From contig JBNJDQ010000084.1 of NCBI GenBank assembly GCA_051745065.1, positions 1 to 10,392 of the forward strand: a stretch of 10,392 nt of DNA, read 5' to 3'. The position numbers and the translations under genes were made by a program. This document shows, piece by piece, positions 1 to 6,198 of the stretch. Every line of letters starts with the position of its first letter. Position 1 is the stretch's first letter. The notes below the pieces were generated by a model, which ran no database searches, was not told where the DNA came from, and worked only from the letters and a program-made list of their open reading frames with translations. This DNA comes from Chitinivibrio sp051745065. GTDB taxonomy: Bacteria > Fibrobacterota > Chitinivibrionia > Chitinivibrionales > Chitinivibrionaceae.

Positions 1-345
1 CCCGTGGAAGGGGTTCGCCATATGGCTCTGAAGGGGAAGCGTTTGATCGACGAGGGGATCAGCCATGTGTTTATCACTCTCGGTGACGACGGTGTTATTG
101 CCATGAACCGCTCGGACTGTTTTTTATGCACCCCGCCCAAGATCAATGCCGTGGATACCGTCGGCTGCGGTGACGCCTTTCTTGCGGGAGCCCTGGTTGC
201 GCTCAGACGGCAGGACAGCTTTGAGGATCTGTGTCGAAGGGCAGTTGCCTGCGGCGTATCCAACGCCCTGCATCACGGCCCTGCAGAGATCCGCCCTGAA
301 GAGATATCTCCTTTTGCTGAACAGGTAACTGTGGAAAAGATCTGA
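1..345 (+). CDS. PfkB-family sugar kinase, C-terminal part (1-phosphofructokinase-like)
   Basis: The reading frame is open from the first base, so the gene is cut at its 5' end and 114 codons remain. The visible part holds the PfkB C-terminal signature: the stretch DTVGCGDAFLAGAL at visible residues 52-65, in which Asp58 is the expected catalytic base and the glycine-rich turn forms the anion hole. The preceding segment VFITLGDDGVIAM matches the strand before the ATP site in 1-phosphofructokinase and tagatose-6-phosphate kinase relatives. The family transfers phosphate from ATP to a sugar or sugar phosphate in the cytoplasm; the substrate cannot be read because the sugar-binding N-terminal half lies outside the window. 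Cys replaces the common Ala in GAGD, a tolerated change. The stop codon overlaps the next start by one base, which implies translational coupling. The GTG at position 4 is probably internal and not the true start. Confidence 0.85.
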   Translation, partial: PVEGVRHMALKGKRLIDEGISHVFITLGDDGVIAMNRSDCFLCTPPKINAVDTVGCGDAFLAGALVALRRQDSFEDLCRRAVACGVSNALHHGPAEIRPEEISPFAEQVTVEKI

Positions 346-1424
346 TGGCGGCAACCATCCTTTTCTATATCAGCGGTCACGGCTTCGGCCATGCTGTGCG
401 TCAGTCATTTCTGATAAATGCCCTGCCGCCGGACTGGCATGTGCATATCATATCATCCATTGACCGGTCATTCTTTGAAGAAGAGCTTACCCGCCCCTTC
501 AGCTGGGAATATGCCCGCTGGGACTGTGGATGCATACAGAAGGATGCTCTGCATATTGATATCCATAAAACATACCGAAAGTACGCTGCAATTCACAACA
601 GAAATACCCGCAATGCCCGGCGCATCGCCGCTTCTCTTGCACCCAAAACCCCGGTGCTTATGGTTTCCGATGCTGCGTCATTTCCTGCAGTAATTGCCCG
701 AAATCTGGGCATACCTTCTCTTTTATGCACCAATTTTACCTGGCATGATATCTACTCCCCCTTTACGCAGCAGGAACCGGCCTTCATCCCGCTTCTGAGA
801 GAGATGGCCCGTGAATATGCGCTCTTTAGCCATGTGCAGCCCCTGTACCCCGGCCGTCTTGTACAGCCGAACACCAAAGCGACGGTTTGGCCGGAAGCCG
901 CTCTTCTGCGAAAAGCTGCAGCCCGGCGTGAAGATATCTGCCGCTTTCACCGGGTGGATCCGACCGAAAGGATAGTACTGCTCTATGTGGGCAACTACGG
1001 CATTGCAAGCCCACTGTGGCAGAACCTCGGTCAGCTGAGAGGTTATCGGTTTATGGGGATTCATTCTCCTGAGCCGGTTCCTGCAGGCTTTATTCAACTT
1101 ACCAAAAGCGCCTTTACCCTGCAGGATTACTCCGGTGCAGCAGATCTTATCCTCTCCAAACCGGGCTACGGTACTGTATCGGAAGCCCTCAGTTCACAGA
1201 TACCCTTTCTGTATCTGCAGCGATATAATTTTGCCGAACAGGATATGCTTCTGAGAGATTTGCATGCTCTGGGGCGGGCACGGGAGCTTGGTACTGAGGA
1301 GATGCATCCGTGCGGATTTGACCGTGCCTGTACAGATCTTTTAAAGAGGCCCCGTCCGGAACACTGCCTTTGCGATGAAAGCGGTTCTGTTGCCGAAAGA
1401 ATCCAGGAACTGTGTAAAATGTAA
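345..1424 (+). CDS. Glycosyltransferase-like protein, plant arabinokinase N-terminal/MurG-like fold
   Basis: This 359-residue protein looks like a two-domain GT-B glycosyltransferase. The N-terminal motif GHGFGHAVR (residues 11-19) resembles the nucleotide-sugar glycosyltransferase-like half of plant L-arabinokinase and the glycine-rich loop of MurG-type enzymes. The C-terminal motif KPGYGTVSEA (272-281), followed by IPFLYLQR, matches the donor-binding loop region of that group. There is no signal peptide or clear membrane helix, so it is probably cytoplasmic or loosely bound to the membrane. Donor and acceptor are unknown. The ATG shares its first base with the preceding TGA stop; only a weak upstream GGAAAAG is present, so translation probably depends on coupling with the sugar kinase. 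In plants the related domain is fused to a GHMP sugar kinase; here it sits next to a PfkB sugar kinase. That parallel is my inference. The family assignment is firm only at fold level. Confidence 0.72.
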   Translation: MAATILFYISGHGFGHAVRQSFLINALPPDWHVHIISSIDRSFFEEELTRPFSWEYARWDCGCIQKDALHIDIHKTYRKYAAIHNRNTRNARRIAASLAPKTPVLMVSDAASFPAVIARNLGIPSLLCTNFTWHDIYSPFTQQEPAFIPLLREMAREYALFSHVQPLYPGRLVQPNTKATVWPEAALLRKAAARREDICRFHRVDPTERIVLLYVGNYGIASPLWQNLGQLRGYRFMGIHSPEPVPAGFIQLTKSAFTLQDYSGAADLILSKPGYGTVSEALSSQIPFLYLQRYNFAEQDMLLRDLHALGRARELGTEEMHPCGFDRACTDLLKRPRPEHCLCDESGSVAERIQELCKM

Positions 1425-1438
1425 CGGAATTTCCTCTT

Positions 1439-1462
1439 TTCCCGTTTTGTGCAGCACGGGAA
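1439..1462 (+). other. Inverted repeat in the gap before the Ser/Thr kinase gene
   Basis: In the 82-base gap between the glycosyltransferase and kinase genes, TTCCCGT (1439-1445) and ACGGGAA (1456-1462) form a perfect 7-bp stem with a 10-base loop. No run of T follows, so it is a poor intrinsic terminator. Just downstream TATATT (1468-1473) could be a -10 element, with TTGTGC (1447-1452) inside the loop as a poor -35 at 15 bp spacing. The kinase may therefore have its own weak promoter here, but the evidence is thin. Confidence 0.3.
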
Positions 1463-1498
1463 TGAAGTATATTTTACGCGTACGGAGAACTGTTCATG

Positions 1499-1503
1499 AA
1501 GGA
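1499..1503 (+). promoter_or_regulatory. Probable ribosome binding site of the Ser/Thr kinase gene
   Basis: AAGGA lies only 3 bases before ATG 1507. The spacing is short but this is the best Shine-Dalgarno match near the conserved N-terminus. The alternative in-frame ATG at 1462 has only GGGA close by and would add 15 residues outside the kinase domain; the far upstream ATG at 1375 lies inside the previous gene. Confidence 0.4.
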
Positions 1504-1506
1504 TGT

Positions 1507-2403
1507 ATGAAATCCATATTTGATTATATTAATATTGATTACAACAGCTACATCGGTACTGATCTTGGTGATGTAACCCTTCTTTCGGTGATTGGCTCCG
1601 GCGGCAAGGGGGTGGTGTTTTCCGGATTTCAGCGGGATCTGAAACGTCGGGTGGCAGTCAAGCTCCTGCCGAAACTGAAAGCCTCTGCTGCGGAAATTGA
1701 AGATTTTCACCGCGAAGCTGAAATTGTTGCCGGCCTGATGCACCCCAATATTATTCCCATTTACCGCATGGGAGAGAGCGAGGAATTCTACTATCAGGTT
1801 ATGCAGATGGTGGATGGGAAAAACCTCTTTACCGTTACAGCCGAACGCCGCAGGCATCCGGTACCGGCAAAGCGTCATCTGCCCGTAGGCGATGTTCTGA
1901 ATTATATGGATAATATTCTTGATGCTCTGGACTATTCCCACGAAGAGGATGTTCTCCACCGGGATATTAAACCGGCGAATATTCTCATAGCCGACAGGAG
2001 ACAGCATCTCTTTGTGGCCGATTTCGGTATTGCCACAGCTCCGGGGATGGCGGCCGCCGTCAAAGATGGTTCCGTGGTGGGAAGTCCTTATTATCTCTCG
2101 CCGGAACAGGCGCGTGGAGATACACCGGATCCCCGAACAGATGTCTACAGTGCCGGAATAACATTACTCTTTATGCTTTGTGGCAGGGTACCCGTTCGTA
2201 CGGACGAAGGTCCTGAAGAGATTTTGCGCAGAAAGATACTCTATCCGGAAACATTTCTTAACTGGAACGCTGCGGAGCTTCATGGACAACACATTTCGGC
2301 ACAGCTCCGTGAGGTTATTGCGCACAGTGTTGCCCCGGATCGTGCTCAGAGATACAGCAGTGTTGACACTTTTCGTTCAGAATTGCAGAATATTCAAATA
2401 TAA
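1507..2403 (+). CDS. Soluble Ser/Thr protein kinase (Hanks type)
   Basis: From ATG 1507 the protein has 298 residues and consists of little more than a kinase domain. Motifs are in the correct order: glycine loop GSGGKG (residues 30-35), VAVK with Lys52, helix C Glu70 in FHREAEIV, HPNIIPIY, catalytic HRDIKPAN (151-158), DFG (172-174), then GSPYYLSPEQARGD, where SPE replaces APE, and DPRTDVYSAG. All catalytic residues are present, so it should phosphorylate Ser/Thr of partner proteins using ATP. No transmembrane helix, PASTA repeat or other sensor domain follows, so it probably acts in the cytoplasm and gets its input from another protein. The adjacent 654-residue gene starts 15 bases downstream and is the obvious candidate partner or substrate, though this is inferred from position only. 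An upstream in-frame ATG at 1462 is the main alternative start. Confidence 0.93.
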   Translation: MKSIFDYINIDYNSYIGTDLGDVTLLSVIGSGGKGVVFSGFQRDLKRRVAVKLLPKLKASAAEIEDFHREAEIVAGLMHPNIIPIYRMGESEEFYYQVMQMVDGKNLFTVTAERRRHPVPAKRHLPVGDVLNYMDNILDALDYSHEEDVLHRDIKPANILIADRRQHLFVADFGIATAPGMAAAVKDGSVVGSPYYLSPEQARGDTPDPRTDVYSAGITLLFMLCGRVPVRTDEGPEEILRRKILYPETFLNWNAAELHGQHISAQLREVIAHSVAPDRAQRYSSVDTFRSELQNIQI

Positions 2404-2418
2404 TCACAGGGAGTCTCC

Positions 2419-4383
2419 ATGCAGAACCAGGGATTCAGTGAAGAAACCGCCCTTAAAATCAACATTCTTTTTAACAATCTCGTTCTTTTTGGGGCGGGAC
2501 ATCCATCCATCCATTCCGCAGCCCAGGAGCTGTCCCGAAAACTCAGTGAAGCCCCGGACGGGGAAAAAAACGTAACACTCATTAAAAACGGCGATTCTTT
2601 TTATATCCGCAAAGTCTGTGTGGATGCAAACCTCAACCGCTCACGTACATCACAGCATTTTACCAAGACAGGCATTGAATCGATTACCTTTGAAACCACC
2701 GCCTCTGCCGATGATATTCAGGGCTTTGGTCATAGCTATATCACTGCAGTGCAGGAGCAGCACACGGCGGATGATATATCGAAGGAGCTTGAAAAAAAGG
2801 ACATTACGTCAATTCATGTTAATTTTGTTACCCTGGAGGAGGTAACCCGGAATGAAACGGTTGTCGGCGAAGGCCCTGCGAGTGGAGAATCCCCCGATCC
2901 GGAACTGAACAAAAAAATCTATCGTGGTGTACAGAATGTAATCTCCGGCGGCGTCGGGGAGCAGGATAATTCTGCCCCTCTGGAAACGGAACAGATTGAA
3001 CAGCAGTTCTCTCTCTTCGAGCAGCAGCTCAGTGACAGTTCCGGTGACGACCGTCCTGATTACGATGCAATCTTCAGTTCCCTCCTTGATATTTCCGAAA
3101 ATCTGCGCCGGCAAAATACCATTGAGAACCGTCTTGATTCTCTTGATGAATCGGACGATCTTATTACGGAGTGTGAGAACCTCACCATTGATACAATCGT
3201 AAAAATCATCAAGGAAGAGTATGACGCCGGAGAGCGTAATCCCGCACGTATTGCCCTGCTGATAAAACGGATCACCCGTGATCCCGGAGAGATCAAGCAG
3301 CTTTTTCCCCGCTTAAAAAAACGAATGCTCGCTGAAGGGATGTCCTACAGTTTTTTCATTGACATAACCAGTGCCCTTGAGGATGAACTCAGCCGTGACA
3401 CCTCCATGGATAAGCTCTTTTCCCGGGCCGAGCAGTTCGGTATTGAACGGAGCGAACTTGTTAATGCAATCAGTGAGAATCCCGGCGAATCCGCCCGTCT
3501 TTTGGTGCAGGCGGCGGAACTTGCCCGTGCGGACTCCTCCACTGATGTATCGGAGTATCTTGCCGGTATGGTGGAGGATGTCAGCCAGAAGATGCTCTAT
3601 CGCAGTGAGACTGCGCAGGAAAACTCCCCCCTGCAGAAGACGGCCCTTTCGGATATTGTCAAAACCCTGGAGGACAAATTAATGCAGGTCATGGGTGAAC
3701 AGTTTTCCGATGAGTCTGTTTTGAAGGAAGTGCAGGAGAAACTGCAGCGGCGGTATCCCGAAACTGTCAAAAAAATTAAGGCTGAATGGGTCGTCGATAC
3801 CCTCGGCCACCTCGATTCCTATTCTCCGGAAGCGCTTTCCGATGTTATCTACAGGGCTGCCGATTCGGTTCAGGAGATTGAAGAATACAAGGAAACCCTG
3901 AGCCTGTACGAAGACAAATTCGGCCTTTCCCCCGATGAGATTTCAACGGTGCTTTCTCAGGTGCGCAAAAAGAAGGAACAGGCACGCAACAGAAGCAGCA
4001 TTAATATACTTCCACCGCGCATAACGACGTATTTTCTGAAACGCTATGTGGAAGAATTCGTCCGATACGGGCATCCCTTTTCCATTATTGCCGTTTCCGG
4101 CGGATCAGTTGAACCGTCCCTGACAGAATGGCTTGCAAAACAGCTCGGCGAAACCCTCCGTTTTCTGGATCTTATCGGCTACGTTACAATAAAACAGAAA
4201 GAGATTTCCCTGTTGATTCTTCCCATGACGGATTCGCGTAATCTCAATACGGCAATGCAGCGGATCGGCCGGGATATCGGTGAACGGGCGGAAGCTGTGT
4301 CCACTCAATCAGTGGACCGTGAAAACAGGGTTGACAATTATGAAACTCTTATGAAACGATTACTGAAGGTACATTTTGAATAA
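2419..4383 (+). CDS. Long cytoplasmic protein: HD-GYP-associated-type N-terminus and degenerate GGDEF-like C-terminus
   Basis: I do not recognise this 654-residue protein as a named family. The N-terminal ~145 residues start with a helix containing FGAGHPSI (24-31), then strand-like segments and a helix before TSIHVNFVTLEEV. This layout resembles the domain that often precedes HD or HD-GYP domains, where a conserved HP follows a hydrophobic helix. A low-complexity acidic linker follows (about 150-210), then a long, charged, mostly helical middle (about 210-520). The last ~130 residues resemble a GGDEF domain: LPPRITTYFLKRYVEEFVRYGHPFSIIAVSG resembles the opening part, shown here only as the segment from residue 531, and LRFLDLIGY (580-588) matches the helix before the active site. 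At the motif itself IKQKEISLLIL (591-601) is found, so diguanylate cyclase activity is unlikely. No membrane segment is seen. Start: AGGGAG 7 bases before ATG. It sits between the Ser/Thr kinase and purD, 13-15 bases from each; it may be a kinase target or scaffold. Confidence 0.8.
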   Translation: MQNQGFSEETALKINILFNNLVLFGAGHPSIHSAAQELSRKLSEAPDGEKNVTLIKNGDSFYIRKVCVDANLNRSRTSQHFTKTGIESITFETTASADDIQGFGHSYITAVQEQHTADDISKELEKKDITSIHVNFVTLEEVTRNETVVGEGPASGESPDPELNKKIYRGVQNVISGGVGEQDNSAPLETEQIEQQFSLFEQQLSDSSGDDRPDYDAIFSSLLDISENLRRQNTIENRLDSLDESDDLITECENLTIDTIVKIIKEEYDAGERNPARIALLIKRITRDPGEIKQLFPRLKKRMLAEGMSYSFFIDITSALEDELSRDTSMDKLFSRAEQFGIERSELVNAISENPGESARLLVQAAELARADSSTDVSEYLAGMVEDVSQKMLYRSETAQENSPLQKTALSDIVKTLEDKLMQVMGEQFSDESVLKEVQEKLQRRYPETVKKIKAEWVVDTLGHLDSYSPEALSDVIYRAADSVQEIEEYKETLSLYEDKFGLSPDEISTVLSQVRKKKEQARNRSSINILPPRITTYFLKRYVEEFVRYGHPFSIIAVSGGSVEPSLTEWLAKQLGETLRFLDLIGYVTIKQKEISLLILPMTDSRNLNTAMQRIGRDIGERAEAVSTQSVDRENRVDNYETLMKRLLKVHFE

Positions 4384-4385
4384 TG

Positions 4386-4391
4386 AAGGAG
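4386..4391 (+). promoter_or_regulatory. Ribosome binding site that fixes the purD start
   Basis: AAGGAG ends 5 bases before ATG 4397. It decides for this start over the in-frame TTG at 4376, which would overlap the previous gene and put the Shine-Dalgarno inside the coding region. Confidence 0.8.
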
Positions 4392-4396
4392 CTGAG

Positions 4397-5677
4397 ATGA
4401 AAAAAAGATCAGTACTGGTTATCGGCGGCGGCGGACGTGAACATGCCATAGTGAAAGCGCTCCGCACCTCCGATGCAGATCTGGATATTCTGGTCTATCC
4501 CGCAAACACCGGTGCCGAACGGGATGGTGCCCGTCGGGTAAAGGGGAGCTTCGCAACCTGGGATGATCTCGCTGCCTGGGCGGCGACGGAATCGATCGAT
4601 TTGGCAGTTGCCGGCCCGGAACAACCTTTGGTGGAGGGCGTGCAGGATTCCTTCAGCAGGGCGGGGGTTCCTTTGTTCGGTCCATCCGGGGCTGCAGCAC
4701 GCCTGGAGGGAAGCAAGGAGTTTTCCAAGGAATTGATGCGTAAATACAATATCCCCACGGCCCGATGGGAGAGCTTTACCGACTACGATAGCGCCCGTGC
4801 CTATGTAGAGCAGGAGGGGGCACCCATTGTCATTAAGGTGAGTGGTCTGGCCGCCGGAAAAGGGGCAATTGTCTGTCAGACCATGGATGAAGCCAAAGCT
4901 GCCCTTGATGAAATATTTCGGGAGAAGCGCTTTGGTGCAGCGGGAAACACCGTGGTAATTGAGGAAATGATGTACGGCCCCGAAGCATCGGTCTTTGCAA
5001 TAACCGACGGGGAAGAGTACCGTGTCCTTCCCGTTTCTCAGGATCATAAACGGATCTTTGACGGCGATCAGGGCCCCAATACCGGGGGAATGGGAGCTTA
5101 TGCGCCGGCGCCCGTGGTTGATGATGCGCTCTTACAGCGGGTGGAGACTGAAATTATTCAACCGACTCTTGCGGCCATGAAGGCCGAGGGCACCCCGTAT
5201 CGAGGGCTTTTGTATACGGGCATAATGATTACCGCCGAGGGGCCGAAGGTTGTGGAGTATAACTGCCGGTTCGGAGATCCGGAAACTGAAGCTGTTTTGC
5301 CCCTTGTTGACTGCGACTGGTTTGAACTGCTGCGCCGCAGCGCTGTGGGCGGGGTTCGGAAGGTTGATTTTAATCTGCGTTCCGCCTGGGGAACAACGGT
5401 TGTTCTTGCCTCCGCCGGATATCCGGCAGGGTCTGACAAGGGGAGGGTTATCACGGGAATTGATGCCGCCGAAGAAACAGACGGTGTTCACGTTTGCTTT
5501 GCCGGTGCAGCGCTGCAGGGTGCCAACTACGTCACAAGCGGTGGTCGTGTTCTTGCGGTAACAGCAATCTCTGAAGAATCCCTGGAAGACAGCGTAAAAA
5601 AAGCCTATGACGGTGTGGATAAAATCGATTTTGAAGGAATGCAGTTTCGCAGGGATATTGCTGCGAAAGCTCTTTAA
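4397..5677 (+). CDS. purD: Phosphoribosylamine-glycine ligase (GARS)
   Basis: The 426-residue product has the usual bacterial PurD length and catalyses the ATP-dependent joining of glycine to 5-phosphoribosylamine, the second step of purine synthesis. The N-domain begins with VLVIGGGGREHA (residues 6-17) and contains AGPEQPLVEG (from 72). The ATP-grasp part shows IKVSGLAAGKGAIV, the hinge strand VVIEEMMYGPEASVFAI, SQDHKR with DGDQGPNTGGMGAY (ending at 235), and the metal-binding NCRFGDPETE (289-298). The C-domain ends with SGGRVLAVTAISEESLEDSVKKAY, as in the family. All signature positions are kept, so it should be active. The start follows a strong AAGGAG and lies 13 bases after the previous stop, so it is probably cotranscribed with the kinase and the 654-residue gene. 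No other purine gene is nearby, which is unusual company for purD but not unique. Confidence 0.97.
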   Translation: MKKRSVLVIGGGGREHAIVKALRTSDADLDILVYPANTGAERDGARRVKGSFATWDDLAAWAATESIDLAVAGPEQPLVEGVQDSFSRAGVPLFGPSGAAARLEGSKEFSKELMRKYNIPTARWESFTDYDSARAYVEQEGAPIVIKVSGLAAGKGAIVCQTMDEAKAALDEIFREKRFGAAGNTVVIEEMMYGPEASVFAITDGEEYRVLPVSQDHKRIFDGDQGPNTGGMGAYAPAPVVDDALLQRVETEIIQPTLAAMKAEGTPYRGLLYTGIMITAEGPKVVEYNCRFGDPETEAVLPLVDCDWFELLRRSAVGGVRKVDFNLRSAWGTTVVLASAGYPAGSDKGRVITGIDAAEETDGVHVCFAGAALQGANYVTSGGRVLAVTAISEESLEDSVKKAYDGVDKIDFEGMQFRRDIAAKAL

Positions 5678-5689
5678 CCAAAAGGAATA

Positions 5690-5728
5690 TATCAGCGGGG
5701 ACATGGCAGTGCCGGTCCTCTTCTGATA
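5690..5728 (+). other. Strong imperfect hairpin between purD and the small membrane protein gene
   Basis: TATCAG (5690-5695) pairs fully with CTGATA (5723-5728). Inside, GGGGAC (5697-5702) pairs with GTCCTC (5715-5720, with one G-U), and TGGC (5704-5707) pairs with GCCG (5711-5714, one G-U) around a 3-base loop AGT. The structure fills most of the 59-base gap and ends 8 bases before ATG 5737. No T-run follows, so it is not a classical intrinsic terminator. It could be a processing site, an attenuator-like leader or a structure that limits access to the start of the next gene. Confidence 0.5.
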
Positions 5729-5736
5729 CAGTACTT

Positions 5737-6135
5737 ATGAATACAGCACTATTAATTTTCAGCAGTCTTTCATTTCTGTCTTCAGCTATTGCGGTTACTG
5801 TTCCGGAGGTTATTCATCACTTTATTCAGCGTATGAATCAATTGGATTCCGGCAAACCTGAGGAAGCCGAAGATGCCCTTTCCCGAATTTCTCCGCTGGA
5901 AAAAGCGTATCTGGCATTGTCTTCATCTCAGCTGCTGCTCGTGCCCTTACTGACGTTTTCATCATTGTTCAGATTTCGTATCTACGGTGTTGTCTTTCTT
6001 GCCATATATCTGCTGTCCATGCGGTTTCGAAAACAACTGTTCAGCAGTCCCCGGATTATTCTGGCTGAGTCCGTCATTGAATTGATCATCTGTGCTGATA
6101 TTATTCGCAGTTGCATACATGCGGTATTTAAGTAA
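5737..6135 (+). CDS. Small integral membrane protein, unknown
   Basis: I do not recognise a family. The 132-residue product is strongly hydrophobic with about four likely membrane segments: residues 4-22, 58-78, 80-95 and 107-123. Between the first and second lies a charged, soluble loop rich in Glu and Asp (GKPEEAEDALSR, 39-50), and FRKQLF (97-102) forms a positive loop between the third and fourth. The N-terminus FLSSAIA looks slightly like a signal peptide, but an anchor helix is more likely. No Shine-Dalgarno is visible before ATG 5737; the next in-frame upstream codons offer no better start. The gene stands between a hairpin and an AT-rich promoter-like region, so it may be a single-gene unit or the tail of the purD cluster. 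Length, codon use and membrane pattern support a real gene. Confidence 0.68.
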   Translation: MNTALLIFSSLSFLSSAIAVTVPEVIHHFIQRMNQLDSGKPEEAEDALSRISPLEKAYLALSSSQLLLVPLLTFSSLFRFRIYGVVFLAIYLLSMRFRKQLFSSPRIILAESVIELIICADIIRSCIHAVFK

Positions 6136-6140
6136 TACTA

Positions 6141-6171
6141 TTGTATGAGGTTATATTTAATGTCGTATAAT
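6141..6171 (+). promoter_or_regulatory. Possible promoter for the HDOD cluster
   Basis: The 63-base gap is very AT-rich and contains a perfect TATAAT (6166-6171), 28 bases before ATG 6199. The best -35 is TTGTAT (6141-6146) at a long 19-bp spacing, so the -35 assignment is weak. The -10 region overlaps a 14-bp palindrome. Confidence 0.4.
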
Positions 6172-6180
6172 ATATATTAT
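6167..6180. repeat. Perfect 14-bp AT palindrome
   Basis: ATAATATATATTAT reads the same on both strands. It overlaps five bases of the TATAAT -10 candidate. It could be an operator for a dimeric regulator, or simply a product of AT richness. Confidence 0.35.
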
Positions 6181-6198
6181 GTAAACTAAGGTTGTTGG

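Noticed and set aside
1375..1506. Longer N-terminus for the Ser/Thr kinase from ATG 1375
   Set aside because: It would overlap the glycosyltransferase gene by 50 bases and add residues with no kinase similarity.
1474..2007. Minus-strand open frame of 177 codons opposite the Ser/Thr kinase
   Set aside because: It is antisense to the conserved kinase core and shows no domain of its own.
4409..5047. Minus-strand open frame of 212 codons opposite purD
   Set aside because: PurD motifs on the plus strand are unambiguous; the antisense translation is Cys/Gly/Pro-rich without motif or ribosome binding site.
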